64,000 nucleotides of DNA from Urophycis tenuis (lineage: Eukaryota > Chordata > Actinopteri > Gadiformes > Phycidae). A program made the translations under genes and the position numbers. Position 1 is the stretch's first letter; every line of letters starts with the position of its first letter. The notes beneath the pieces were generated by a model. The model saw nothing but the letters and a program-made list of their open reading frames with translations. It was not told where the DNA came from and ran no database searches. The stretch lies in NCBI GenBank assembly GCA_036785325.1, contig JAXIVH010000028.1, positions 4,814,946-4,878,945 of the forward strand. The letters are read 5' to 3'. Of this stretch, positions 1 to 13,891 are shown one piece after another.

Positions 1-3000
1 TTTGTCTGTGAGCAACCAGACTGCTCGCGGATGGGCTCATTTTAAGCGGGGAAATCTAAGCTTTCCAACGGCGTATGGCAAGACTATATTGACTCATTGG
101 TCGTTGAAATACTAAGCTAATTAATTTGTGATCTGTAAGGAAAGATTGATGTGAATTGAAACGTTGAAGGTATGTTTTTAGCTGCTGGGTAGACTTCAGT
201 CAACCTGACGCAGTTTTGTCTCTGAGCAACCAAATCGCTCAGGGATGGGCTCATTTTAAGCGGGGAAATCTAAGCTTTCCAACGGCGTATGGCAAGACTA
301 TATTGACTCATGGGTCGTTGAAATACTAAGCTAATTAATTTGTGATCTGTAAGGAAAGATTGATGTTAATTGAAACGTTGAAGGTATGTTTTTAGCTGCT
401 GGGTAGACTTCAGTCAACCTGACGCAGTTTAGTCTGTGATCAACCAGACTGCTCGCGGATGGGCTCATTTTAAGCGGGGAAATCTAAGGTTCCCAACGGC
501 GTATGGCAAGACTATATTGACTCATGAGTTGTTGAAATACTAAGCTAATTAATTTTTGTTCTTTATTGAAAGATTGATCTTAATTGAAACGTTGAAGGTA
601 TGTTTTTAGCTGCTGGGTAGACTTCAGTCACCCTGACGCAGTTTTGTCTCTGAGCAACCAAATCGCTCGGGGATGGGCTCATTTTAAGCGGGGAAATCTA
701 AGCTTTCCAACAGCGTATGGCAAGACTATATTGACTCATGGGTCGTTGAAATACTAAGCTAATTAATTTGTGTTCTGTAAGGAAAGATTGATGTTAATTG
801 AAACGTTGAAGGTATGTTTTTAGCTGCTGGGTAGACTTCAGTCAACCTGACGCAGTTTAGTCTGTGATCAACCAGACTGCTGGCGGATGGGCTCATTTTA
901 AGCGGGGAAATCTAAGGTTCCCAACGGCGTATCGCAAGACTATATTGAGTCATGGGTCGTTGAAATACTAAGCTAATTAATTTCTGTTCTTTATTGAAAG
1001 ATTGATCTTAATTGAAACGTTGAAGGTATGTTTTTAGCTGCTGGGTAGACTTCAGTCAACCTGACGCAGTTTTGTCTCTGAGCAACCAAATCGCTCCGGG
1101 ATGGGCTCATTTTAAGCGTGGAAATCTAAGCTTTCCAACGGCGTATGGCAAGACTATATTGACTCATGGGTCGTTGAAATACTAAGCTAATTAATTTGTG
1201 TTCTGTAAGGAAAGATTGATGTTAATTGAAACGTTGAAGGTATGTTTTTAGCTGCTGGGTAGACTTCAGTCAACCTGACGCAGTTTAGTCTGTGATCAAC
1301 CAGACTGCTCGCGGATGGGCTCATTTTAAGCGGGGAAATCTAAGGTTCCCAACGGCGTATGGCAAGACTATATTGACTCATGAGTTGTTGAAATACTAAG
1401 CTAATTAATTTTTGTTCTTTATTGAAAGATTGATCTTAATTGAAACGTTGAAGGTATGTTTTTAGCTGCTGGGTAGACTTCAGTCACCCTGACGCAGTTT
1501 TGTCTCTGAGCAACCAAATCGCTCGGGGATGGGCTCATTTTAAGCGGGGAAATCTAAGCTTTCCAACGGCGTATGGCAAGACTATATTGACTCATGAGTT
1601 GTTGAAATACTAAGCTAATTAATTTTTGTTCTTTATTGAAAGATTGATCTTAATTGAAACGTTGAAGGTATGTTTTTAGCTGCTGGGTAGACTTCAGTCA
1701 CCCTGACGCAGTTTTGTCTCTGAGCAACCAAATCGCTCGGGGATGGGCTCATTTTAAGCGGGGAAATCTAAGGTTTCCAACGGCGTATGGCAAGACTATA
1801 TTGACTCATGGGTCGTTGAAATACTAAGCTAATTAATTTGTGATCTGTAAGGAAAGATTGATGTTATTGAAACGTTGAAGGTATGTTTTTAGCTGCTGGG
1901 TAGACTTCACTCAACCTGACACAGTTTTGTCTGTGAGCAACCACATTGCTCGGGGATGGGCTCATTATAAGCGGGGAAATCGAAGCTTTCCAACGGCGTA
2001 TCGCAAGACTATATTGAGTCATGGGTCGTTGAAATACTAAGCTAATTAATTTGTGTTCTGTAAGGAAAGATTGATGTTAATCGAAACGTTTAAGGTATGT
2101 TTTTAGCTGCTGGGTAGACTTCAGTCAACCTGACGCAGTTTAGTCTGTGATCAACCAGACTGCTGGCGGATGGGCTCATTTTAAGCTGGGAAATCTAAGC
2201 TTTTCAACGGCGTATGGCAAGACTATATTCACTAAAGGGCCGTTGAAATACTAAGCTAATTAATTTGTGTTCTGTAAGGAAAGATTGATGTTAATTGAAA
2301 CGTTAAAGGTATGTTTTTATCTGCTGGGTAAACTTCAGTCAACCTGACGCAGTTTAGTCTGTGAGCAACCAAATTGCTCGGGGATGGGCTCATTATAAGC
2401 GGGGAAATCTAAGCTTTCTAACGGCGTATGGCAAGACTATATTGAGGCATGGGTCGTTGAAATACTAAGCTAATTAATTTGTGTTCTGTAAGGAAAGATT
2501 GATGTTAATTGAAACGTTTAAGGTATGTTTTTAGCTGCTGGGTAGACTTCAGTCAACCTGACGCAGTTTAGTCTGTGATCAACCAGACTGCTGGCGGATG
2601 GGCTCATTTTAAGCGGGGAAATCTAAGCTTTCCAACGGCGTATGGCAAGACTATATTGACTCATGGGTCGTTGAAATACTAAGCTAATTAATTTGTGTTC
2701 TGTAAGGAAAGATTGATGTTAATTGAAACGTTGAAGGTATGTTTTTAGCTGCTGGGTAGACTTCAGTCAACCTGACGCAGTTTAGTCTGTGATCAACCAG
2801 ACTGCTCGCGGATGGGCTCATTTTAAGCGGGGAAATCTAAGGTTCCCAACGGCGTATGGCAAGACTATATTGACTCATGAGTTGTTGAAATACTAAGCTA
2901 ATTAATTTTTGTTCTTTATTGAAAGATTGATCTTAATTGAAACGTTGAAGGTATGTTTTTAGCTGCTGGGTAGACTTCAGTCACCCTGACGCAGTTTTGT

Positions 3001-3423
3001 CTCTGAGCAACCAAATCGCTCGGGGATGGGCTCATTTTAAGCGGGGAAATCTAAGCTTTCCAACGGCGTATGGCAAGACTATATTGACTCATGGGTCGTT
3101 GAAATACTAAGCTAATTAATTTGTGTTCTGTAAGGAAAGATTGATGTTAATTGAAACGTTGAAGGTATGTTTTTAGCTGCTGGGTAGACTTCAGTCAACC
3201 TGACGCAGTTTAGTCTGTGATCAACCAGACTGCTGGCGGATGGGCTCATTTTAAGCGGGGAAATCTAAGGTTCCCAACGGCGTATCGCAAGACTATATTG
3301 AGTCATGGGTCGTTGAAATACTAAGCTAATTAATTTCTGTTCTTTATTGAAAGATTGATCTTAATTGAAACGTTGAAGGTATGTTTTTAGCTGCTGGGTA
3401 GACTTCAGTCAACCTGACGCAGT
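1..3423. repeat. 16-monomer higher-order repeat, first copy
   Basis: The sequence starting at 1 resumes at 3424. The rare variant GATGTGAATTG occurs near 150 and again near 3571. The order of monomer subtypes is repeated. The unit is 3423 bp, which is 16 x 214 minus one base; the missing base is the A lost in GATGTTATTG at 1861. The second copy starts at 3424 but is enlarged by a 5-monomer duplication. Confidence 0.88.
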
Positions 3424-4202
3424 TTTGTCTGTGAGCAACCAGACTGCTCGCGGATGGGCTCATTTTAAGCGGGGAAATCTAAGCTTTCCAACGGCGTATG
3501 GCAAGACTATATTGACTCATTGGTCGTTGAAATACTAAGCTAATTAATTTGTGATCTGTAAGGAAAGATTGATGTGAATTGAAACGTTGAAGGTATGTTT
3601 TTAGCTGCTGGGTAGACTTCAGTCAACCTGACGCAGTTTTGTCTCTGAGCAACCAAATCGCTCAGGGATGGGCTCATTTTAAGCGGGGAAATCTAAGCTT
3701 TCCAACGGCGTATGGCAAGACTATATTGACTCATGGGTCGTTGAAATACTAAGCTAATTAATTTGTGATCTGTAAGGAAAGATTGATGTTAATTGAAACG
3801 TTGAAGGTATGTTTTTAGCTGCTGGGTAGACTTCAGTCAACCTGACGCAGTTTAGTCTGTGATCAACCAGACTGCTCGCGGATGGGCTCATTTTAAGCGG
3901 GGAAATCTAAGGTTCCCAACGGCGTATGGCAAGACTATATTGACTCATGAGTTGTTGAAATACTAAGCTAATTAATTTTTGTTCTTTATTGAAAGATTGA
4001 TCTTAATTGAAACGTTGAAGGTATGTTTTTAGCTGCTGGGTAGACTTCAGTCACCCTGACGCAGTTTTGTCTCTGAGCAACCAAATCGCTCGGGGATGGG
4101 CTCATTTTAAGCGGGGAAATCTAAGCTTTCCAACAGCGTATGGCAAGACTATATTGACTCATGGGTCGTTGAAATACTAAGCTAATTAATTTGTGTTCTG
4201 TA

Positions 4203-6342
4203 AGGAAAGATTGATGTTAATTGAAACGTTGAAGGTATGTTTTTAGCTGCTGGGTAGACTTCAGTCAACCTGACGCAGTTTAGTCTGTGATCAACCAGAC
4301 TGCTGGCGGATGGGCTCATTTTAAGCGGGGAAATCTAAGGTTCCCAACGGCGTATCGCAAGACTATATTGAGTCATGGGTCGTTGAAATACTAAGCTAAT
4401 TAATTTCTGTTCTTTATTGAAAGATTGATCTTAATTGAAACGTTGAAGGTATGTTTTTAGCTGCTGGGTAGACTTCAGTCAACCTGACGCAGTTTTGTCT
4501 CTGAGCAACCAAATCGCTCCGGGATGGGCTCATTTTAAGCGGGGAAATCTAAGCTTTCCAACGGCGTATGGCAAGACTATATTGACTCATGGGTCGTTGA
4601 AATACTAAGCTAATTAATTTGTGTTCTGTAAGGAAAGATTGATGTTAATTGAAACGTTGAAGGTATGTTTTTAGCTGCTGGGTAGACTTCAGTCAACCTG
4701 ACGCAGTTTAGTCTGTGATCAACCAGACTGCTCGCGGATGGGCTCATTTTAAGCGGGGAAATCTAAGGTTCCCAACGGCGTATGGCAAGACTATATTGAC
4801 TCATGAGTTGTTGAAATACTAAGCTAATTAATTTTTGTTCTTTATTGAAAGATTGATCTTAATTGAAACGTTGAAGGTATGTTTTTAGCTGCTGGGTAGA
4901 CTTCAGTCACCCTGACGCAGTTTTGTCTCTGAGCAACCAAATCGCTCGGGGATGGGCTCATTTTAAGCGGGGAAATCTAAGCTTTCCAACGGCGTATGGC
5001 AAGACTATATTGACTCATGAGTTGTTGAAATACTAAGCTAATTAATTTTTGTTCTTTATTGAAAGATTGATCTTAATTGAAACGTTGAAGGTATGTTTTT
5101 AGCTGCTGGGTAGACTTCAGTCACCCTGACGCAGTTTTGTCTCTGAGCAACCAAATCGCTCGGGGATGGGCTCATTTTAAGCGGGGAAATCTAAGGTTTC
5201 CAACGGCGTATGGCAAGACTATATTGACTCATGGGTCGTTGAAATACTAAGCTAATTAATTTGTGATCTGTAAGGAAAGATTGATGTTAATTGAAACGTT
5301 GAAGGTATGTTTTTAGCTGCTGGGTAGACTTCAGTCAACCTGACGCAGTTTAGTCTGTGATCAACCAGACTGCTGGCGGATGGGCTCATTTTAAGCGGGG
5401 AAATCTAAGGTTCCCAACGGCGTATCGCAAGACTATATTGAGTCATGGGTCGTTGAAATACTAAGCTAATTAATTTCTGTTCTTTATTGAAAGATTGATC
5501 TTAATTGAAACGTTGAAGGTATGTTTTTAGCTGCTGGGTAGACTTCAGTCAACCTGACGCAGTTTTGTCTCTGAGCAACCAAATCGCTCCGGGATGGGCT
5601 CATTTTAAGCGGGGAAATCTAAGCTTTCCAACGGCGTATGGCAAGACTATATTGACTCATGGGTCGTTGAAATACTAAGCTAATTAATTTGTGTTCTGTA
5701 AGGAAAGATTGATGTTAATTGAAACGTTGAAGGTATGTTTTTAGCTGCTGGGTAGACTTCAGTCAACCTGACGCAGTTTAGTCTGTGATCAACCAGACTG
5801 CTCGCGGATGGGCTCATTTTAAGCGGGGAAATCTAAGGTTCCCAACGGCGTATGGCAAGACTATATTGACTCATGAGTTGTTGAAATACTAAGCTAATTA
5901 ATTTTTGTTCTTTATTGAAAGATTGATCTTAATTGAAACGTTGAAGGTATGTTTTTAGCTGCTGGGTAGACTTCAGTCACCCTGACGCAGTTTTGTCTCT
6001 GAGCAACCAAATCGCTCGGGGATGGGCTCATTTTAAGCGGGGAAATCTAAGCTTTCCAACGGCGTATGGCAAGACTATATTGACTCATGAGTTGTTGAAA
6101 TACTAAGCTAATTAATTTTTGTTCTTTATTGAAAGATTGATCTTAATTGAAACGTTGAAGGTATGTTTTTAGCTGCTGGGTAGACTTCAGTCACCCTGAC
6201 GCAGTTTTGTCTCTGAGCAACCAAATCGCTCGGGGATGGGCTCATTTTAAGCGGGGAAATCTAAGGTTTCCAACGGCGTATGGCAAGACTATATTGACTC
6301 ATGGGTCGTTGAAATACTAAGCTAATTAATTTGTGATCTGTA
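4203..6342. repeat. tandem 5-monomer duplication (2 x 1070 bp)
   Basis: Sequence from about 4203 recurs with offset 1070, e.g. TCGCTCCGGG near 4513 and 5583, and ACTGCTGGCGG near 4300 and 5370. The single-base deletion variant at 1861 reappears at 6354, which equals 1861+3423+1070, so this insertion exactly accounts for the extra length of the second 16-mer copy. Endpoints are uncertain by up to a monomer. Confidence 0.85.
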
Positions 6343-9300
6343 AGGAAAGATTGATGTTATTGAAACGTTGAAGGTATGTTTTTAGCTGCTGGGTAGACTT
6401 CACTCAACCTGACACAGTTTTGTCTGTGAGCAACCACATTGCTCGGGGATGGGCTCATTATAAGCGGGGAAATCGAAGCTTTCCAACGGCGTATCGCAAG
6501 ACTATATTGAGTCATGGGTCGTTGAAATACTAAGCTAATTAATTTGTGTTCTGTAAGGAAAGATTGATGTTAATCGAAACGTTTAAGGTATGTTTTTAGC
6601 TGCTGGGTAGACTTCAGTCAACCTGACGCAGTTTAGTCTGTGATCAACCAGACTGCTGGCGGATGGGCTCATTTTAAGCTGGGAAATCTAAGCTTTTCAA
6701 CGGCGTATGGCAAGACTATATTCACTAAAGGGCCGTTGAAATACTAAGCTAATTAATTTGTGTTCTGTAAGGAAAGATTGATGTTAATTGAAACGTTAAA
6801 GGTATGTTTTTATCTGCTGGGTAAACTTCAGTCAACCTGACGCAGTTTAGTCTGTGAGCAACCAAATTGCTCGGGGATGGGCTCATTATAAGCGGGGAAA
6901 TCTAAGCTTTCTAACGGCGTATGGCAAGACTATATTGAGGCATGGGTCGTTGAAATACTAAGCTAATTAATTTCTGTTCTTTATTGAAAGATTGATCTTA
7001 ATTGAAACGTTGAAGGTATGTTTTTAGCTGCTGGGTAGACTTCAGTCAACCTGACGCAGTTTTGTCTCTGAGCAACCAAATCGCTCCGGGATGGGCTCAT
7101 TTTAAGCGGGGAAATCTAAGCTTTCCAACGGCGTATGGCAAGACTATATTGACTCATGGGTCGTTGAAATACTAAGCTAATTAATTTGTGTTCTGTAAGG
7201 AAAGATTGATGTTAATTGAAACGTTGAAGGTATGTTTTTAGCTGCTGGGTAGACTTCAGTCAACCTGACGCAGTTTAGTCTGTGATCAACCAGACTGCTC
7301 GCGGATGGGCTCATTTTAAGCGGGGAAATCTAAGGTTCCCAACGGCGTATGGCAAGACTATATTGACTCATGAGTTGTTGAAATACTAAGCTAATTAATT
7401 TTTGTTCTTTATTGAAAGATTGATCTTAATTGAAACGTTGAAGGTATGTTTTTAGCTGCTGGGTAGACTTCAGTCACCCTGACGCAGTTTTGTCTCTGAG
7501 CAACCAAATCGCTCGGGGATGGGCTCATTTTAAGCGGGGAAATCTAAGCTTTCCAACGGCGTATGGCAAGACTATATTGACTCATGAGTTGTTGAAATAC
7601 TAAGCTAATTAATTTTTGTTCTTTATTGAAAGATTGATCTTAATTGAAACGTTGAAGGTATGTTTTTAGCTGCTGGGTAGACTTCAGTCACCCTGACGCA
7701 GTTTTGTCTCTGAGCAACCAAATCGCTCGGGGATGGGCTCATTTTAAGCGGGGAAATCTAAGGTTTCCAACGGCGTATGGCAAGACTATATTGACTCATG
7801 GGTCGTTGAAATACTAAGCTAATTAATTTGTGATCTGTAAGGAAAGATTGATGTTATTGAAACGTTGAAGGTATGTTTTTAGCTGCTGGGTAGACTTCAC
7901 TCAACCTGACACAGTTTTGTCTGTGAGCAACCACATTGCTCGGGGATGGGCTCATTATAAGCGGGGAAATCGAAGCTTTCCAACGGCGTATCGCAAGACT
8001 ATATTGAGTCATGGGTCGTTGAAATACTAAGCTAATTAATTTGTGTTCTGTAAGGAAAGATTGATGTTAATCGAAACGTTTAAGGTATGTTTTTAGCTGC
8101 TGGGTAGACTTCAGTCAACCTGACGCAGTTTAGTCTGTGATCAACCAGACTGCTGGCGGATGGGCTCATTTTAAGCTGGGAAATCTAAGCTTTTCAACGG
8201 CGTATGGCAAGACTATATTCACTAAAGGGCCGTTGAAATACTAAGCTAATTAATTTGTGTTCTGTAAGGAAAGATTGATGTTAATTGAAACGTTAAAGGT
8301 ATGTTTTTATCTGCTGGGTAAACTTCAGTCAACCTGACGCAGTTTAGTCTGTGAGCAACCAAATTGCTCGGGGATGGGCTCATTATAAGCGGGGAAATCT
8401 AAGCTTTCTAACGGCGTATGGCAAGACTATATTGAGGCATGGGTCGTTGAAATACTAAGCTAATTAATTTGTGTTCTGTAAGGAAAGATTGATGTTAATT
8501 GAAACGTTTAAGGTATGTTTTTAGCTGCTGGGTAGACTTCAGTCAACCTGACGCAGTTTAGTCTGTGATCAACCAGACTGCTGGCGGATGGGCTCATTTT
8601 AAGCGGGGAAATCTAAGCTTTCCAACGGCGTATGGCAAGACTATATTGACTCATGGGTCGTTGAAATACTAAGCTAATTAATTTGTGTTCTGTAAGGAAA
8701 GATTGATGTTAATTGAAACGTTGAAGGTATGTTTTTAGCTGCTGGGTAGACTTCAGTCAACCTGACGCAGTTTAGTCTGTGATCAACCAGACTGCTCGCG
8801 GATGGGCTCATTTTAAGCGGGGAAATCTAAGGTTCCCAACGGCGTATGGCAAGACTATATTGACTCATGAGTTGTTGAAATACTAAGCTAATTAATTTTT
8901 GTTCTTTATTGAAAGATTGATCTTAATTGAAACGTTGAAGGTATGTTTTTAGCTGCTGGGTAGACTTCAGTCACCCTGACGCAGTTTTGTCTCTGAGCAA
9001 CCAAATCGCTCGGGGATGGGCTCATTTTAAGCGGGGAAATCTAAGCTTTCCAACGGCGTATGGCAAGACTATATTGACTCATGAGTTGTTGAAATACTAA
9101 GCTAATTATTTTTTGTTCTTTATTGAAAGATTGATCTTAATTGAAACGTTGAAGGTATGTTTTTAGCTGCTGGGTAGACTTCAGTCACCCTGACGCAGTT
9201 TTGTCTCTGAGCAACCAAATCGCTCGGGGATGGGCTCATTTTAAGCGGGGAAATCTAAGGTTTCCAACGGCGTATGGCAAGACTATATTGACTCATGGGT

Positions 9301-9950
9301 CGTTGAAATACTAAGCTAATTAATTTGTGATCTGTAAGGAAAGATTGATGTTATTGAAACGTTGAAGGTATGTTTTTAGCTGCTGGGTAGACTTCACTCA
9401 ACCTGACACAGTTTTGTCTGTGAGCAACCACATTGCTCGGGGATGGGCTCATTATAAGCGGGGAAATCGAAGCTTTCCAACGGCGTATCGCAAGACTATA
9501 TTGAGTCATGGGTCGTTGAAATACTAAGCTAATTAATTTGTGTTCTGTAAGGAAAGATTGATGTTAATCGAAACGTTTAAGGTATGTTTTTAGCTGCTCG
9601 GTAGACTTCAGTCAACCTGACGCAGTTTAGTCTGTGATCAACCAGACTGCTGGCGGATGGGCTCATTTTAAGCTGGGAAATCTAAGCTTTTCAACGGCGT
9701 ATGGCAAGACTATATTCACTAAAGGGCCGTTGAAATACTAAGCTAATTAATTTGTGTTCTGTAAGGAAAGATTGATGTTAATTGAAACGTTAAAGGTATG
9801 TTTTTATCTGCTGGGTAAACTTCAGTCAACCTGACGCAGTTTAGTCTGTGAGCAACCAAATTGCTCGGGGATGGGCTCATTATAAGCGGGGAAATCTAAG
9901 CTTTCTAACGGCGTATGGCAAGACTATATTGAGGCATGGGTCGTTGAAAT
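5461..9950. repeat. 7-monomer higher-order repeat (1497 bp), two full copies and most of a third
   Basis: Units 5461-6957 and 6958-8454 match with offset 1497. The private variants ATGTTATTGA (6354, 7851, 9348) and TATTCACTAAAGGGC (about 6719, 8216, 9713) recur at that spacing. The third unit (from 8455) differs in its first one to two monomers, where it instead matches 2465 onward (offset 5990). This indicates unequal exchange between different parts of the array. Confidence 0.88.
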
Positions 9951-12343
9951 ACTAAGCTAATTAATTTGTGTTCTGTAAGGAAAGATTGATGTTAATTGAA
10001 ACGTTTAAGGTATGTTTTTAGCTGCTGGGTAGACTTCAGTCAACCTGACGCAGTTTAGTCTGTGATCAACCAGACTGCTGGTGGATGGGCTCATTTTAAG
10101 CGGGGAAATCTAAGCTTTTCAACGGCGTCTGGCAAGACTATATTCACCAAAGGGCCGTTGAAATACTAAGCTAATTAATTTGTGTTCTGTAAGGAAAGAT
10201 TGATGTTAATTGAAACGTTGAAGGTTTTTTTTTAGCTGCTGGGTAGACTTCAGTTAACCTGACACAGTTTTGTCTGTGAGCAACCAAATTGCTCAGGGAT
10301 GGGCTCATTATAAGTGAGGAAATCTACGCTTTTCAACGGCGTATGGCAAGACTATATTGACTCATGGGTCGTTGAAATACTAAGATAATTAATTTGTGTT
10401 CTGTAAGGAAAGATGGATGTTAATTGAAACGTTGAAGGTATGTTTTTAGCTGCTGGGTAGACTTCACTCAACCTGACACAGTTTAGTCTGTGATCAACCG
10501 GACTGCTCGCGGATGGGCTCATTTTAAGCGGGGAAATCTAAGCTTTCCAACAGCGTATGGCAAGACTATATTCCCCAAAGGGTCGTTGAAATACTAAGCT
10601 AATTAATTTGTGTTCTGTAAGGAAAGATTGATGTTAATTGAAACGTTGAAGGTATGTTTTTAGCTGCTGGGTAGACTTCAGTCAACCTGACGCAGTTTAG
10701 TCTGTGATCAATCAGACTGCTGGCGGATGGGCTCATTTTAAGCGGGGAAATCTAAGCTTTTCAACGGCGTATGGCAAGACTATATTCACCAAAGGGCCGT
10801 TGAAATACTAAGCTAATTAATTTGTGTTCTGTAAGGAAAGATTGATGTTAATTGAAACGTTAAAGGTATGTTTTTAGCTGCTGGGTAGACTTCAGTCAAC
10901 CTGACGCAGTTTAGTCTGTGATCAACCAGACTGCTTGCGGATGGGCTCATTTTAAGCGGGGAAATCTAAGCTTTCCAACAGCGTATGGCAAGACTATATT
11001 GAGGCATGGGTCGTTGAAATACTAAGCTAATTAATTTGTGTTCTGTAAGGAACGATTGATGTTAATTGAAACGTTTAAGGTATGTTTTTAGCTGCTGGGT
11101 AGACTTCAGTCAACCTGACGCAGTTTAGTCTGTGATCAACCAGACTGCTGGCGGATGGGCTCATTTTAAGCGGGGAAATCTAAGCTTTTCAACGGCGTCT
11201 GGCAAGACTATATTCACCAAAGGGCCGTTGAAATACTAAGCTAATTAATTTGTGTTCTGTAAGGAAAGATTGATGTTAATTGAAACGTTAAAGGTATGTT
11301 TTTAGCTGCTGGGTAGACTTCAGTCAACCTGACGCAGTTTAGTCTGTGAGCAACCAAATTGCTCGGGGATGGGCTCATTATAAGCGGGGAAATCTAAGCT
11401 TTCCAACAGCGTATGGCAAGACTATATTGAGGCATGGGTCGTTGAAATACTAAGCTAATTAATTTGTGTTCTGTAAGGAACGATTGATGTTAATTGAAAC
11501 GTTTAAGGTATGTTTTTAGCTGCTGGGTAGACTTCAGTCAACCTGACGCAGTTTAGTCTGTGATCAACCAGACTGCTGGCGGATGGGCTCATTTTAAGCG
11601 GGGAAATCTAAGCTTTTCAACGGCGTCTGGCAAGACTATATTCACCAAAGGGCCGTTGAAATACTAAGCTAATTAATTTGTGTTCTGTAAGGAAAGATTA
11701 ATGTTAATTGAAACGTTGAAGGTTTTTTTTTAGCTGCTGGGTAGACTTCAGTCAACCTGATGCAGTTTTGTCTGTGAGAAACAAAATTGGTCGGGGATGG
11801 GCTCATTTTAAGCGGGGAAATCTAAGCTTTCCAACGGCGTATGGCAAGACTATATTGAGTCATGGGTCGTTGAAATACTAAGCTAATTAATTTGTGTTCT
11901 GTAAGGAAAGATTAATGTTAATTGAAATGTTGAAGGTTTTTTTTTTGCTGCTGGGTAGACTTCAGTCAACCTGACGCAGTTTTGTCTGTGAGCAACAAAA
12001 TTGGTCAAGGATGGGCTCATTTTAAGCGGGGAAATCTAAGCTTTCCAACGGCGTATGGCAAGACTATATTGACTCATGGGTCGTTGAAATACTAAGCTAA
12101 TTAATTTGTGTTCTGTAAGGAAAGATTAATATTAATTGAAACGTTGAAGGTTTTTTTTTAGCTGCTGGGTAGACTTCAGTCAACCTGATGCAGTTTTGTC
12201 TGTGAGCAACAAAATTGCTCGCGGATGGGCTCATTTTAAGCGGGGAAATCTAAGCTTTCTAACAACGTATGGCATGACTATATTTGCCCACGGGTCGTCG
12301 AAATAATAAGCTGATTCATGTGTGTTCTGTTGGCTGTGGAAAG

Positions 12344-13265
12344 AAAATAGCACACAAGTCCTACCAAGTCAACTTTATTGTCAGTGATAAACATTAATAA
12401 ATAAACAGTATGGACATTGTATAAACAGTTGTATAAAAAGTGTAAACAGTATGAACAGTGTTCTTATAAAAGATATCAATATCAATACTGATCACGTGTG
12501 TATTTTATATTTCCAGATTATTTGTTGATGAGCCAGAGCCTGTGACTCCCACCAACCGGCCCGTTCAGCCCACTGCGTTGTCGTCCTCCACCCGGCCGAA
12601 GCCTCCTGCGCCCACCCGCCTCCAGCCGAGGCCTCCTGCTGCGTCAGCCTGTGGCCCGCCCGCCCCCTGTTTCGGCAGCACCCATACCGCTGGTCCTCCC
12701 CGCACAGCCACAGGCCCCCTCCGTCCTGCTTCGTGGGCCATCCTGCAGCTGTCTCTGCAGTCATCGTGTGTCAAAACCATTCAAACTTGTATATGGTAAC
12801 ATTTCAAAATGACACCAGCATAAATGAGGACCTTGCAATAGGTTGTGTGTTACAGGACCCCCCTGGCATACAGCTGTATGTCTCTGTGAAGGTGGTTGTG
12901 AAGAACTGCATCCGGCTGAACAAGTACAAGTGCCGGCGAGGCAGCAACTCTCTCGAGGGGTTGCACGCCCACCTGGTTAACGCCGTCCCTTCACAGCGAT
13001 GTGGGATCATGCCGTTCCAAGTAAGTGATTAAAACACACACACACACACACGCATATATACACACACATATATATATATACTTAAACATAGCTGACCCTT
13101 TTTTTCCCCCTTCTCGGGGATTATGCTCCCAGTTTTGATCTCGGACGTCTGGTCACTTATAGCATATAATAATATTCTATTACTGTTAAGCCAACTATGA
13201 ATAATAAAACAGGCCAAAACATGTGTCCTTTATCATAGCTACACGTTTTACAAAAAAAACGCGTG
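12344..13265 (+). pseudogene. exon-bearing block, copy 1
   Basis: Non-satellite block embedded in the array; unnamed gene-like unit. It starts with AAAATAGCACACAAG and a piece reading ACTTTATTGTCA, the reverse of the ACAATAAAGT tail common to fish LINEs/SINEs. Exon A-like 12517-12795 follows a TTTCCAG acceptor and is Pro/Thr/Ala-rich in its only open frame. Exon B-like 12856-13020 follows TGTGTTACAG, ends at CAA|GTAAGT and encodes 55 residues (DPPGIQLYV...CGIMPFQ) with the motif RRGSNSLEGLHAHL. If exon A is spliced at the GTAACA donor at 12796, its frame does not join exon B's. A CA/TA microsatellite and a 3' segment ending in ACGCGTG follow. The last exon is absent here, so this is a fragment. 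Confidence 0.75.
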
Positions 13266-13891
13266 AATTGAAAAGTTTAAGGTATGTTTTTAGCTGCTGG
13301 GTAGACTTCAGTCAACCTGACGCAGTTTTGTCTGTGAGCAACCAAATTGCTCGGGGATGGGCTCATTTTAAGCGGGGATATCTAAGGTTCCCAACGGCGT
13401 ATGGCAAGACTATATTGAGTCATGGGTCGTTGAAATACTGAGCTAATTAATTTCTGTTCTTTATTGAAAGATTGATCTTAATTGAAACGTTGAAGGTATG
13501 TTTTTAGCTGCTGGGTAGACTTCAGTTAACCTGACACAGTTTTGTCTGTGAGCAACCAAATTGCTTGCGGATGGGCTTATTTTGAGCGGGGAAATCAAAG
13601 CTTTCCAACGGCGTATGGCAAGACTATATTGACTCATGGGTCGTTGAAATACTTAGCTAATTAATTTGTGTTCAGTTAGGAAAGATTGATGTTGATGGTA
13701 TGTTTTTAGCTGCTGGGTAGACTTCAGTCAACCTGACGCAGTTTTGTCTGTGAGCAACAAAATTGCTCGCGGATGGGCTCATTTTAAGCGGGGAAATCTA
13801 AGCTTTCCAACAACGTATGGCATGACTATATTTGCCCACGGGTCGTCGAAATAATAAGCTGATTCATGTGTGTTCTGTTGGCTGTGGAAAG
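13266..13891. repeat. 214-bp satellite, about 3 monomers
   Basis: Between block copies 1 and 2. The middle monomer is shortened (GATGTTGATGGTATG lacks the ATTGAAACGTTG stretch). The last monomer changes midway from array-type sequence to block-type sequence (GGCATGACTATATTTGCCCA). Confidence 0.93.

Larger units (their letters stand above)
1..12343. repeat. 214-bp satellite array, main block
   Basis: About 57 head-to-tail monomers. The anchor ATGGGCTCAT starts at 31, 245, 459, 673 and 887, giving an exact 214-bp period. Other monomer hallmarks are GTTGAAGGTATGTTTTTAGC, GCTGCTGGGTAGACTTCAGT and TACTAAGCTAATTAATTTGT. Two monomer flavours roughly alternate in the first half: one reads CTGAGCAACCAAATCGCTC, the other GTGATCAACCAGACTGCTC. 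From about 10 kb rightward the monomers diverge more (T8-9 runs before AGCTGCTGGG, AACAGCGTATGG, GGAACGATTG). No reading frame or RNA gene is evident. The last monomer grades into the first exon-bearing block. Seen directly; centromeric or pericentromeric location is inference. Confidence 0.97.

Noticed and set aside
1..12343. CENP-B box in the satellite monomer
   Set aside because: Only a partial match (A-x2-CGGG in TTTTAAGCGGGG); the required TTCG half is absent at the right spacing.
1..12343. CRISPR-like array
   Set aside because: Repeats are 214 bp and contiguous with no unique spacers; this is a eukaryotic satellite.
12492..12764. Minus-strand ORFs of 60-90 aa repeated in every block
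   Set aside because: They are opposite-frame shadows of the GC-rich exon A segment, lack family features, and mirror its repeats.
12733..13020. A continuous 99-aa plus-strand ORF through the short intron into exon B
   Set aside because: It starts at a GTG and reads across a recognisable GT...TTACAG intron; only the part after 12856 looks conserved. Kept as exon B instead.
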